Below, piece after piece: positions 33,308-41,519 of a stretch of 64,000 nt of DNA. The notes under the pieces are model-generated. The model was not told the origin of the DNA. It saw nothing but the letters and a program-made list of their open reading frames with translations, and ran no database searches. Both the position numbers and the translations under genes were made by a program. The DNA is from Prosthecobacter sp. SYSU 5D2 (GTDB lineage Bacteria > Verrucomicrobiota > Verrucomicrobiia > Verrucomicrobiales > Verrucomicrobiaceae). The stretch covers positions 62,001-126,000 of the forward strand of contig NZ_JBBYXL010000015.1 of NCBI RefSeq assembly GCF_039655865.1, read 5' to 3'. Positions within the stretch are counted from its first letter, which is position 1. Each line of letters opens with the position of its first letter.

Positions 33308-34354
33308 TCACGGTTTCAGCACCTTGCGAAACAGGGTCACCAGGTTCAGCCCGAAGATCTTCTTCAGTTCCTCTTCCGTATAACCCCGGCGGTGCAGCTC
33401 TGCCGCCACGGTTTTCCAGTGCCCGATGTCAGACAGCTCCGGACTGGTACGATGCGGAGACAACCGGTCCCAGCCGCGCAAAGGGCTGTCCGTCGCGACG
33501 GAGAGGTGGTCCACTCCGATGACCTTTTTCATGTGGTCCAGGTGATCACAAAACTCCGGCACGCCGCGCCCTTTGGTCTTGTGGTTTTCAATGATCCAGC
33601 CCACGGCGGTCACGCCAACCACCCCACCCGTGGCCGCAATCGCTTTCAAAGCAGTGTCCGACTTGTTGCGGTCACGATCCGTCACGGCACGTGCCCCTGC
33701 ATGGGTGCAAACGACAGGAAACTTGGACAGGCGGCAGGCATCCAGGGTGGTTTGCTCATTGCAGTGGGAGATGTCCACCAGCATGCCCAGGCGGTTGAGC
33801 TCGGCGATCACCTTTTCCCCAAGCGGTGTGACGCCGCCTTCCTGGTCATTGCCGTAGCCCATGACATCCTCCGGCGCCTGCTCGGTATGGGAGGCGCCAT
33901 AGGCCAGTTGAAACACGCGCAGCCCGCGCTCATGGAATTTCTCCAGATTCTGGATCCCGCCTCCCATGGGGTAGGGAGACTGCACATACATCAGCACGCC
34001 GAACTCGCCCTTCTCGCGAATTTCCCGGATGTCCGCAAAGGTGCGGATGATGCGGGCATTTTTATACAGGCCCTCCTTGAACCGCTCCGACTGGTTGTCA
34101 AAGCTAGCCTGGGTGCTGTAGCTCATGATAACCATGTTGCACCCCGTTTCCTGCTTCAAGGGCTTGAAGTCCCAGGGGCCTTCCGGCGACGGATAGGGAT
34201 GTCCCTTCCCGCGATGGGTGTCGTAGTACGTGCCCAGGCCGTCCACAATGAAGTTGCTGGCAAAGAAGGCTTCCACATCAAACGCTGCAGCTCCGCGAGG
34301 GAACATTGCGCAACATGCCAGCATTAAAATACCTAGCTTGAGAAAATGCATCAT
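33308..34354 (-). CDS. Divergent membrane dipeptidase-like protein (peptidase M19) lacking first metal ligands
   Basis: About 348 residues with a signal peptide (MMHFLKLGILMLACCAMFPRGAAAF). The M19 core is recognisable: VDISHCNEQTTLDACR, VVCTHAGARAVTDRDRNKSD and LSVATDSPLRGW, carrying the two His and the Asp of the second half of the metal site, and the C-terminal KKIFGLNLVTLFRKVL. The canonical first motif D-G-H-N-D is replaced by VDGLGTYYDTH, so the His-x-Asp ligand pair is missing at the usual place, and the bridging Glu region reads YVQSPYPMGGG. It may be a catalytically altered relative that binds one metal or none. Its function in D-amino-acid dipeptide turnover is therefore doubtful. 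Separated from the PEP-CTERM gene by a divergent 247-nt gap. Confidence 0.83.
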   Translation of the reverse strand: MMHFLKLGILMLACCAMFPRGAAAFDVEAFFASNFIVDGLGTYYDTHRGKGHPYPSPEGPWDFKPLKQETGCNMVIMSYSTQASFDNQSERFKEGLYKNARIIRTFADIREIREKGEFGVLMYVQSPYPMGGGIQNLEKFHERGLRVFQLAYGASHTEQAPEDVMGYGNDQEGGVTPLGEKVIAELNRLGMLVDISHCNEQTTLDACRLSKFPVVCTHAGARAVTDRDRNKSDTALKAIAATGGVVGVTAVGWIIENHKTKGRGVPEFCDHLDHMKKVIGVDHLSVATDSPLRGWDRLSPHRTSPELSDIGHWKTVAAELHRRGYTEEELKKIFGLNLVTLFRKVLKP

Positions 34355-34403
34355 AGGTGAACCCTTCATATCCTGCATCCCTGCCTGCCCACAAGGATAA
34401 TGA

Positions 34404-34424
34404 CTGAAATGAGAACCATTTCAG
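34404..34424. promoter_or_regulatory. 8-bp inverted repeat upstream of the M19-like gene
   Basis: CTGAAATG (34404-34411) and CATTTCAG (34417-34424) form a perfect inverted repeat with a 5-nt spacer. It is 50 nt upstream of the M19-like start and in the divergent gap to the PEP-CTERM gene. It faintly resembles a Fur box but the match is partial. The remaining part of this 247-nt gap shows nothing else clear. Confidence 0.3.
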
Positions 34425-34601
34425 GAGGCCGTTCTTACAGGCGACTGGACTCAGCGGCGGCGCGGCCACTGATGCAGCACCGGTGGACAGATCACAAAAG
34501 GGCGGAATCCGGTGAGAACGGAGGGGACTTGGGACAGGCGGGTGGCACGAAGAATGCGAAGCAGTGAAAGGAAGACCTTAAAAAAAGTCCCCCCGCTTTT
34601 C

Positions 34602-36731
34602 ATGAATTGTTCCCCCTTGGCCTGCTGCCGCCGTACATTCTCCTTCTCTGCCGCCCTGTGCCTCGCCACTCTGGTATCCACGGCGGGGGCCCAGTCCGTC
34701 TGGACCGGGGCGGCGGACAATTCCTGGTCCAATGCGGGCAACTGGAACGGCGGGCTGCCCAGCACCATCTCCGGCAGCCCATCGGATGTCACCTTTGCCA
34801 CCAATGATGCCAATGGCGACACGCTGACCCTGGACAGCCTCTTTTACCTGAACCGCCTGGTGGCCGGCCCCCTGAATTATGGAGTGACAGAAAAGGTACT
34901 GGCAGCGACGGGAGCAGAGGGATCCAGGCTGGTGTTCCAAAAACTGGGGGATGTGCTGCCGACGATCAACGTCACCCACTTGGCCAATACGGAGGTATCC
35001 TCTGGAAACCTGACCCGCGACCTGGCCTTCAGGACGGATATCGAAATCGCCGATGACCTGACGCTGACGCGGACAGGGGGCACCGGGAGCGTCAGCTCCG
35101 GTAACCAGCGGCTTTATCGCACGATCTTTTACGGGGTGATCAGCGGCAGCGGCAAGCTGACCATCAACAGCAATTCCAGCTCGAACTCAACACGCATCTG
35201 GTTTGACAACCACAACACCTTCACCGGTGACGTTGACATGCAGAGAGGTTATCTGTTTCAGAACTATGCGGACAGCCTGGGCGCTGCGGACAAGACCATC
35301 AGCTTCGGATCCGTCAGTTCAGTGACCTGGGACCTCAGCTCCTCGAACATCAATGCCACCCTGGGGGCGACCATTCCCTATGACCTGGTCACGCCAAGCC
35401 CGGCAGGTTCCAACGTGCTGATCAACGGTGGCTCGGTCAGCCGGCAACTGCTCTTTACCGGAGACATCACCGGCAGCGCCAGCCACACGGCCACCCAACG
35501 GTCGGTTCATCTGATCGCCCAGTCGAACCAGCAGATGGTCTTTGCCGGAGAGAACATGACCTTTGGCGGCCAGGTGTTTGCCCGTTACGGCAGCGAGGTG
35601 GCAATTGCCGCAGCCAATGCGGAAGGCAAGGCCTGGGAGAATGTGAAAAACATTTTGTTAGGCCAGGAGATCACCACCAGTGTTTCCACCACCACCAACA
35701 ATTCCAGTCTCGTGCTGCGGGGCGGTTTTACCTTGGATGCGCCAGTGGAGGTGACCAAACGGACCACCGGATCAAGTGGTCGCGACAAAGTCAGCCTCGG
35801 CCAGATTAACCACCAGGGGTCGGCGTATCAGGCGGTTTTCAACGGGCGGGTCAATGTGCTGGAGTCCGATTATCGAAGCCTTAACCTGATCTCAGAAAGC
35901 GGCGGCAGCGCCACTTTTAACGGGGCTGTCACGGTGGCCGGAGAACAGGGGCTGCTGGTCAATGACATCGTCAATGCCACCACGAGCGGCGGCACTCTCA
36001 ACTACTATGAGGCCGCCCCCTTAGGCACGGTCATTTTTTCCAGCACCTCCCGCCTGGGTGAGGCCACGACGGGCACGGGCTCGGCAGGAAGTGTCGATGT
36101 GATGCGTGGAGCCCTTCTTGTCAATACATCCACTTTTTATGCCGGAGTAAATGTGCTGAATACCGCCCAGCTCGGTGGCACTGGCAGCATCACGGGAAAT
36201 GTGGTGGTGAGCGAGGGTGGCCGCTTGCAACCGGGGGCAGGGCTAACCTCACCCGCCTTCGCCAGCAGCCTGGGCAGTCTGACCCTCACCGGCAATCTCA
36301 GCCTCACGGGCGCGGCCAGCCTGGTTCTTCAGGTGGGCGGAGCCACGTTTAATGTCGGCAGCACGGAGGTCGAAGACATTCCCTCTATCTATGCCAGCAG
36401 TTTGGCTCTAGTGGGGGATCATGATTATCTGGACATCACCGGCAGCCTCACGGCCAATACGCCCGGCAGCATCCAGTTCAGTCCCGTTGGGGATTTCCAG
36501 CCCACGTGGGGGGATGCCTTTCACTTGCTGGATTTTGGCTCGCTGCTGACGGGCGTTTATACCACCAGGGAAGTCCTGGACCTGCCGGACCTGAGCCTGA
36601 TCAATCCCGATTGGATGTGGAACACGGATCTCTTTGTCAGCCACGGCCTCCTGGTCGTCGTGCCGGAGCCCTCCCGCATGTCCTTCCTGCTCCTCGCTCT
36701 GGTGGGTGCTGTGACGAGGCGGCGGCGCTGA
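34602..36731 (+). CDS. PEP-CTERM surface protein with autotransporter-associated beta-strand repeats
   Basis: A 709-residue exported protein. The start MNCSPLACCRRTFSFSAAL at 34602 gives a signal peptide ending in STAGA. The passenger begins with SVWTGAADNSWSNAGNWNGGLP, the typical opening of autotransporter-associated repeat proteins, and continues as Gly/Ser/Thr/Asn-rich beta-helix-like repeats (NTFTGDV, NTAQLGGTGSITGNVVVSEGGRLQPGAG). The C-terminus is a PEP-CTERM sorting signal: PEPSRMSFLLLALVGAV, then RRRR. The signal is recognised and processed by an exosortase (EpsH/XrtA-type), which is not encoded in this window. Long low-complexity beta passenger, without catalytic motifs; likely a structural or adhesive component of the cell surface or matrix. 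Confidence 0.9.
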   Translation: MNCSPLACCRRTFSFSAALCLATLVSTAGAQSVWTGAADNSWSNAGNWNGGLPSTISGSPSDVTFATNDANGDTLTLDSLFYLNRLVAGPLNYGVTEKVLAATGAEGSRLVFQKLGDVLPTINVTHLANTEVSSGNLTRDLAFRTDIEIADDLTLTRTGGTGSVSSGNQRLYRTIFYGVISGSGKLTINSNSSSNSTRIWFDNHNTFTGDVDMQRGYLFQNYADSLGAADKTISFGSVSSVTWDLSSSNINATLGATIPYDLVTPSPAGSNVLINGGSVSRQLLFTGDITGSASHTATQRSVHLIAQSNQQMVFAGENMTFGGQVFARYGSEVAIAAANAEGKAWENVKNILLGQEITTSVSTTTNNSSLVLRGGFTLDAPVEVTKRTTGSSGRDKVSLGQINHQGSAYQAVFNGRVNVLESDYRSLNLISESGGSATFNGAVTVAGEQGLLVNDIVNATTSGGTLNYYEAAPLGTVIFSSTSRLGEATTGTGSAGSVDVMRGALLVNTSTFYAGVNVLNTAQLGGTGSITGNVVVSEGGRLQPGAGLTSPAFASSLGSLTLTGNLSLTGAASLVLQVGGATFNVGSTEVEDIPSIYASSLALVGDHDYLDITGSLTANTPGSIQFSPVGDFQPTWGDAFHLLDFGSLLTGVYTTREVLDLPDLSLINPDWMWNTDLFVSHGLLVVVPEPSRMSFLLLALVGAVTRRRR

Positions 36732-36835
36732 AATACCAATGGACAACGATGCGAAAGAGGTGCTGCCAAACTATTTGTTAGCTGAACATATAGCTGGTTC
36801 GCGGCTACGCATTCCAGATGAAGGAAGTCGCAGGA

Positions 36836-38293
36836 TCAATCCAGCACGACGCGCAGGGAGGGGCTTGTCACGGTAAGGGTGGAACCGTCCTCGGCATGGG
36901 CATGCACGGTGATGAGGTCCAGCGTCTTGATACCCGGCTCAACAACCTGGCTGGCCTCGAAAGCGGTGGTGCCCTTGGCCGTCATGGGGATGGAGGTCCA
37001 GGCATCAAATTCCATCTGCATGGAGTAGTCCGGGTGGCGGTCGGCAGACATCCAGAGGCGGTTGTCCTGGGGGCGGCTGCCATCGGGGAAAGTGGCGGTG
37101 AGACGGAGCGTCCGGGCGGCCTTGTCCCACTGCGTGATGATCTCCGGCGTGGCCACCCGGCGGCGGGATTTGAAAAAGTGATGCAGGGCGAAGGCATGGA
37201 GATTTGCCTCTACCTCCGGCAGTGAGGACACCTGTTTGGTCATGCCAGTGTCCTTGGGCCCGCCATGCTGGCCGCCCGGGAAGATGCAGAGGGGAAAGGC
37301 AGGGAAACGGCGGCCCAGCTCCAGCAGGCCGGGGCTGACGTTGTCGTTGGAGCCCTGGTTGTAAAAGACCTCCAGGCCCCGGGCTTGCAGCGCGGGCCAG
37401 TGGTCCGTGATGCGGCAGACATCCCAGGCGGCAGTGCACATGGCTTTCATCTCTTCCTCGCTCCAGCCGGCGGCCCTGGCAGCGGCCTCATCGATGCGCT
37501 GCCCGGCCTGGGTCTTCGCGCGGGCGGCCAGCGGACCGCTAGCCGTGGCAGGCACAGCAGGAACTTTTCCAGCCGTGATGTCTGCGAGGAACTGGCGGTT
37601 CATCCGGGTGATCTCCTCCGGCAGCATGCCATGGACATACGGGCCGCCAGGGGAATCCAGAATGGGAGTGACCACCGGCATGATGGCCGTCACCCGGTCA
37701 TCATGGATGCCAGCGGCAGCGGCAGCGACGCCGCGCTTGGACCCGCCGGTGACGAGGATCTGCTGCGGCTGAAAAACGTCTTTCTCCGCCACGGCAGCGG
37801 TAATGGCGCGCATGTCGCTCATGCCCCAGATCCAGGCGGGGGTGTAGCGGGTGTCCTTCGTGGCCAGCAGGTGCTCTTTCATGCCGCTGAGGAGAATGGG
37901 CGCAGGGGCCATGGCATCTATGGTGCCCATGCCGACGAGGACGATGCCGACGCCGTGCTCCTTCAGCAGGCGCAGCATGGTCCCGGTGGGGGCGGCGGCC
38001 TTGGGTGCCAACCCGGCATTGGCGATGACGAGGCGGGTGCAGGGGGGGGCATCTGCCGGGGCATTGAAGGTGACAGGCAGGCGAACCTTCTGTCCTGGCC
38101 ACCATTCGCAGAGGGTGATCACGACCAGCTTCTGACGGATGGAAGGATCCTTGGCCAGGGGTTTCCAGTCCGAAAGAATCTCCGTTTCCAAAGTGGTCAC
38201 ATCCCGGACGGCCGCCATGTCAAATTGACTGCGGGTGATCCCAGCTTGGGCGACCGAAAGGGTGAGAAGGAGGAGACAGGTGAAAAGTTTCAT
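36836..38293 (-). CDS. PhoPQ-activated pathogenicity-related family protein (PqaA-like hydrolase)
   Basis: A 485-residue secreted alpha/beta-hydrolase-fold protein of the PqaA/PhoPQ_related family. Signal peptide MKLFTCLLLLTLSVAQA (start at 38291-38293 rather than the longer frame). Family signatures: WWPGQKVRLPVTFNAP, IWGMSDMRAITAAVAEKDV, the nucleophile elbow ILVTGGSKRGVAAAAAG with Ser in G-x-S, MPVVTPILDSPGG, VFYNQGSNDNVSPGLLELG with the catalytic Asp candidate and the C-terminal IFPGGQHGGPKDTG His region. In Salmonella the homologue is activated by PhoPQ; that regulation does not follow here. Probably a periplasmic esterase or peptidase of unknown substrate. In the same minus-strand run as the cytochrome c gene (82-nt gap). 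Confidence 0.88.
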   Translation of the reverse strand: MKLFTCLLLLTLSVAQAGITRSQFDMAAVRDVTTLETEILSDWKPLAKDPSIRQKLVVITLCEWWPGQKVRLPVTFNAPADAPPCTRLVIANAGLAPKAAAPTGTMLRLLKEHGVGIVLVGMGTIDAMAPAPILLSGMKEHLLATKDTRYTPAWIWGMSDMRAITAAVAEKDVFQPQQILVTGGSKRGVAAAAAGIHDDRVTAIMPVVTPILDSPGGPYVHGMLPEEITRMNRQFLADITAGKVPAVPATASGPLAARAKTQAGQRIDEAAARAAGWSEEEMKAMCTAAWDVCRITDHWPALQARGLEVFYNQGSNDNVSPGLLELGRRFPAFPLCIFPGGQHGGPKDTGMTKQVSSLPEVEANLHAFALHHFFKSRRRVATPEIITQWDKAARTLRLTATFPDGSRPQDNRLWMSADRHPDYSMQMEFDAWTSIPMTAKGTTAFEASQVVEPGIKTLDLITVHAHAEDGSTLTVTSPSLRVVLD

Positions 38294-38375
38294 GTCGGCA
38301 TTGGGGTGCCGCCAAGAACGACCGGCATGGCCAAACCTGTCGTACAAACATCTACCTGGAGCGAGTTTCCAAAAC

Positions 38376-39359
38376 TCAGCGGGCAGTCACCGTCCAGCGC
38401 TCCACGCTGTTTTCCACTGGCGGCAGGGTTTTCAGGTATTCATAAATTGCCCCCAGGTCTTCTTCCGTCATGCTGGCATACATGGTCCAGGGCATGACGG
38501 TCTGCATTTCACCTTTGGCAGAATCTACCGGTGGGGGTGTGAACTTGCCCGGCGCATAGGATTTAAAACGGTCCACAAACAATTGCTTGGTCCATGCGCC
38601 GATGCCGGTGACCGGGTGCGGGGTGATGTTGGGGGAGCGGACGGTGCCGCCCGGCATGGCAAACTCAAATCCGCCGGCATATGGCTCGCCAACGGGCTTG
38701 CCCTTTTCCATCTTCGTATGGCATTCCGTACAGCCAGCCGCATTGGCCAGGTAGCCGCCATACGCCACGGGATCCGACTTGGCAGGCAGCTCCACCGGGG
38801 CCGCAGGCTGCGGCATGAGGTGCATGATCACATTCACCGGCGGATCTGCCTTGGATGGCACTGGGCTGCTTTCCACAGCCGGCAGGCTGCGGATGTACGC
38901 CATGATGCTATAGACATCCTCGGTGGCCATTTTGCCATAAGACGGGTAAGGCATGATGGGAAACAGCGGATGGCCATCCTTGCTGACTCCGCTGGTGATG
39001 GCGCGGTAAAGCTCGCCATCGGTCCAGCCCTTCAGGGCATGCGGGGTGATGTTAGGCGCGATGAAGGCACCGGGGAAATTCATCTTCTGGTCAAAGCGCT
39101 CGCCGCCGATGCCCAGGGTGCCCGGTTTTAGTGGGCCGGAGAAAAGCGACCAGTCGCGGGTGCTGTGGCAGTCCATACAGACCGAAACACTGTTGGCCAG
39201 ATATTCACCACGGGCGATACGCTCCGGTGTGGCCTCCACGCGCAGGCCTTCCTGCACGGGGATGTTGGGCAGAAAGTTCACTACATAGCCCACGGCAGCG
39301 ATGACGAGCAACAGAACGATGGCCACCAGCGCCCCGAGGATTTTTAACAGCTTCTTCAT
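38376..39359 (-). CDS. Membrane-anchored diheme cytochrome c
   Basis: A 327-residue protein with an N-terminal membrane anchor (LLKILGALVAIVLLLVIAAVGYVV) and two c-type heme-binding motifs, CMDCH (about residue 61) and CTECH (about 215). Each is followed by an IAPNITPH or RSPNITPH motif, the pattern of two-domain cytochromes in alcohol/gluconate dehydrogenase complexes and in many quinone-linked electron-transfer chains. Met ligands are likely in MPYPSYGKM and MPWTMYASM. The heme faces the periplasm. The start at 39357-39359 begins directly with the anchor. Neighbouring genes are a phosphotransferase upstream (86 nt) and the PqaA-like hydrolase downstream; neither is an obvious redox partner. 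Confidence 0.93.
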   Translation of the reverse strand: MKKLLKILGALVAIVLLLVIAAVGYVVNFLPNIPVQEGLRVEATPERIARGEYLANSVSVCMDCHSTRDWSLFSGPLKPGTLGIGGERFDQKMNFPGAFIAPNITPHALKGWTDGELYRAITSGVSKDGHPLFPIMPYPSYGKMATEDVYSIMAYIRSLPAVESSPVPSKADPPVNVIMHLMPQPAAPVELPAKSDPVAYGGYLANAAGCTECHTKMEKGKPVGEPYAGGFEFAMPGGTVRSPNITPHPVTGIGAWTKQLFVDRFKSYAPGKFTPPPVDSAKGEMQTVMPWTMYASMTEEDLGAIYEYLKTLPPVENSVERWTVTAR

Positions 39360-39445
39360 AAACGGGCGGCTCTTTAGCTGATCCGTTATCACCCCGCAAG
39401 CACAGACCAGGGCCTGGCCTAATAAAACCTCCCGTCTGATGCGAC

Positions 39446-40318
39446 TCACACAGATGCCAGCCAGTCCAGCCGTCGTTGCAGCTTGGACTGCCTCTCCGCA
39501 TCCGGGCGCGGATAAAGAATGGGATACCAGGCCGAGATCACCGCCGCACGTGCAATGAGGCAGTGATGAAGCGCTTCCTCATTGATCACACCCCCTGCAT
39601 CACGATAGGCAGCGAGAATCCTGTTCACCGTCTCATGATCATCCTCCAAAAGTTTTGCGTTCCAAATCACCGAAGCCACATCCCATTCCACTGGCCCTGC
39701 GAATGAATCTTCCCAGTCCGTCCACAGCAGGCCGGAGGTCGTGTTCATGAGGTTCCCCAGATGCGCATCCCCATGCAAGGGCTGATGAGGGAAACGGTCG
39801 AGCGCTTCCAAAGAGGTGGTCAGATGTCTGCGCAGAAGCTCCAGTGCCTCCGCCGGAAACAAGTCGCGCCTTTCCAGCGGCTCCAGCAGCGCCAGGCTCT
39901 CCGTCACGATGGCCAGCCTGGGCAGCGGCTGGTCAAAGCTGCGCAAAATGGCATGGCACTCTTGCAGCGTCCGGCCCACTTCTTCCGGCGAAGGCTCAGC
40001 CTCGATGGCAGTGACGTATAACCAAAAGTTCATTGGAAACCCGAAGTGTTCATGCGGCCCCGGAGGCAGGTCCGGATGCAGCGGGATGCTGGGCGCACCC
40101 TGCTGCGTGAGGTGCAGGGCAATGGCATTTTCCCGCGCAAACCACTCTGTCCCCTGACGCGGCCCGTCCACATCCTGCACCACGCGGGCGACCAGTGTCT
40201 CCGTGAGCCTGAGCACCAGCGTGCTGCTGTCTTGAAGGATGTCGCACCGGTCTGGCGTGATGCCATGGGCAAGCACAGTTTCCGTAGCGGCGCGGATGGG
40301 GAGATCGGGGCGGGACAT
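39446..40318 (-). CDS. Aminoglycoside phosphotransferase (APH) family kinase
   Basis: A 290-residue cytoplasmic protein of the APH/choline kinase-like family. The ATP-Mg active site is intact: LHGDAHLGNLM with catalytic Asp184 and Asn189 (Brenner motif H-G-D-x-H-x-x-N) and LWTDWEDSFAGPVEWDVA with metal-binding Asp201. The N-terminal lobe is diverged (SSTLVLRLTETLVARVVQD). Substrates of such orphans include sugars, amino alcohols and antibiotics; I can make no specific assignment and resistance is not implied. It lies 28 nt after the SGNH hydrolase in a tandem minus-strand run. Confidence 0.88.
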   Translation of the reverse strand: MSRPDLPIRAATETVLAHGITPDRCDILQDSSTLVLRLTETLVARVVQDVDGPRQGTEWFARENAIALHLTQQGAPSIPLHPDLPPGPHEHFGFPMNFWLYVTAIEAEPSPEEVGRTLQECHAILRSFDQPLPRLAIVTESLALLEPLERRDLFPAEALELLRRHLTTSLEALDRFPHQPLHGDAHLGNLMNTTSGLLWTDWEDSFAGPVEWDVASVIWNAKLLEDDHETVNRILAAYRDAGGVINEEALHHCLIARAAVISAWYPILYPRPDAERQSKLQRRLDWLASV

Positions 40319-40346
40319 GGGATTGCAAAGGAGCTCTTTTACCAGC

Positions 40347-41459
40347 TTACCTGCGAGGTGCTTCTGGCAGATTCAGCACCTTGCGCAGCATCGGCTCCAG
40401 CCCACGGGCATACAGAAACATGCCGTAGCTGTTGGCGTGGCGGGCATCGGACAGGCCGTCTGCATTGTCGGGGGAGATGAGCTCAAAGCCGTCCACATAA
40501 TGGATGTTCTTGTCTCCGGATTTCTTCCGATCCTCCACCAGCTTTGGGATCATCTTACGCTTCTCAAGCTGGTATTCGCCCATGCGGCTGCCAATGATTT
40601 CGGACGGATTGTAATAAGGCCCGGTGACCACGATGGGTGTCTCAGGATGTTTGGCGCGAATGATGTCAATGAACTCAGGGAAGGTCTTTGCATAGACTTC
40701 CGGCGGAGGATTGGCCCAGTAATCAATGACATAGACAGCCGCCGGAATCTCCGCCACGGCGCGGGCCAGGGTTGGCTCACCCAGGCCATTGCCAGAGAAG
40801 CCCAGATTGATAAAATCCATGTCCAGCCAGCGGCCTAACAAACAGGGAAAAGCCACTCCCGGATTGGATGCGTGCCCGCCCTGAGTGATGCTGGAGCCGT
40901 AATAAACGACCGTCTTTTCTTGGGAGTAGGCCTTGGCAGGCTCCAGCGCAGCTCCGCTGTCCAGGGTGATTTCCTTCACCACGGGCGCCCCGCTGGTGGG
41001 CAGGTAGATTTCCACATCCCGCATCTGCTTTTCCGTGCCCAGCTCCCATTGTTTTTTCAGCAGCGCCTCCGCATCCGGCAGGCCGCTGCCCAGATAACGT
41101 CCGTCCACATAGACATCCACGCCAATCAGTGCGGTAGGCACGGATGGCCCTATCCGGTAAGTGCCCGTGGTCGCCAGGAGGCCCAGGGTGACAGAATCCG
41201 TGCGGAAGCGCAGCCTCACTCCGGCCGGGGCCCGCGCCAGGCTCCAGACCTTGGGCGGCATCACGTCCTTCAGCCGGTCCGGGAAGCGCTGCAGCTTTGT
41301 CTCCTCCTTCCACCAGCCCAGGCCGCACACGGTGATGCGAGGATCGGGGAAAGGGATGGTTTGCGTGGCCGGTTCTGCTGCTGAGCTTGCAGCCGCCAAA
41401 CAGCCTAACAATAGGGATGTAACGAACAGTGTGGTGCGGATCAGGGAAGTCTTGTTCAT
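40347..41459 (-). CDS. Secreted SGNH/GDSL-type hydrolase
   Basis: A 370-residue exported esterase-like protein. The start at 41457-41459 (MNKTSLIRTTLFVTSLLLGC) gives a signal peptide with a possible lipobox (LLGC) or cleavage after SSAAE. An N-terminal beta-sandwich domain (residues about 40-165: LGWWKEETKLQRFPDRL, VRLRFRTDSVTLGLLATTGT, GVDVYVDGRYLGSG) is followed by the SGNH domain. That domain has VVYYGSSITQGGHASNPG with nucleophile Ser190, FINLGFSGNGLGEP with block II Gly and block III Asn, and a C-terminal SDARHANSYGMFLYARGL with the catalytic His. This two-domain form resembles CE2/CE3-like acetyl-xylan esterases. Adjacent to the esterase gene (60-nt gap), consistent with polysaccharide deacylation. 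Confidence 0.9.
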   Translation of the reverse strand: MNKTSLIRTTLFVTSLLLGCLAAASSAAEPATQTIPFPDPRITVCGLGWWKEETKLQRFPDRLKDVMPPKVWSLARAPAGVRLRFRTDSVTLGLLATTGTYRIGPSVPTALIGVDVYVDGRYLGSGLPDAEALLKKQWELGTEKQMRDVEIYLPTSGAPVVKEITLDSGAALEPAKAYSQEKTVVYYGSSITQGGHASNPGVAFPCLLGRWLDMDFINLGFSGNGLGEPTLARAVAEIPAAVYVIDYWANPPPEVYAKTFPEFIDIIRAKHPETPIVVTGPYYNPSEIIGSRMGEYQLEKRKMIPKLVEDRKKSGDKNIHYVDGFELISPDNADGLSDARHANSYGMFLYARGLEPMLRKVLNLPEAPRR

Positions 41460-41519
41460 TCGGTCAGAAGGGAGAAATGAAGAAACGTTGTACGAAAGGG
41501 TTTTCTGCATCTCCTGGAC

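Noticed and set aside
39446-40318. Antibiotic-resistance reading of the APH-family kinase.
   Set aside because: The family has many non-resistance members, the N-lobe is diverged and no resistance context is present.
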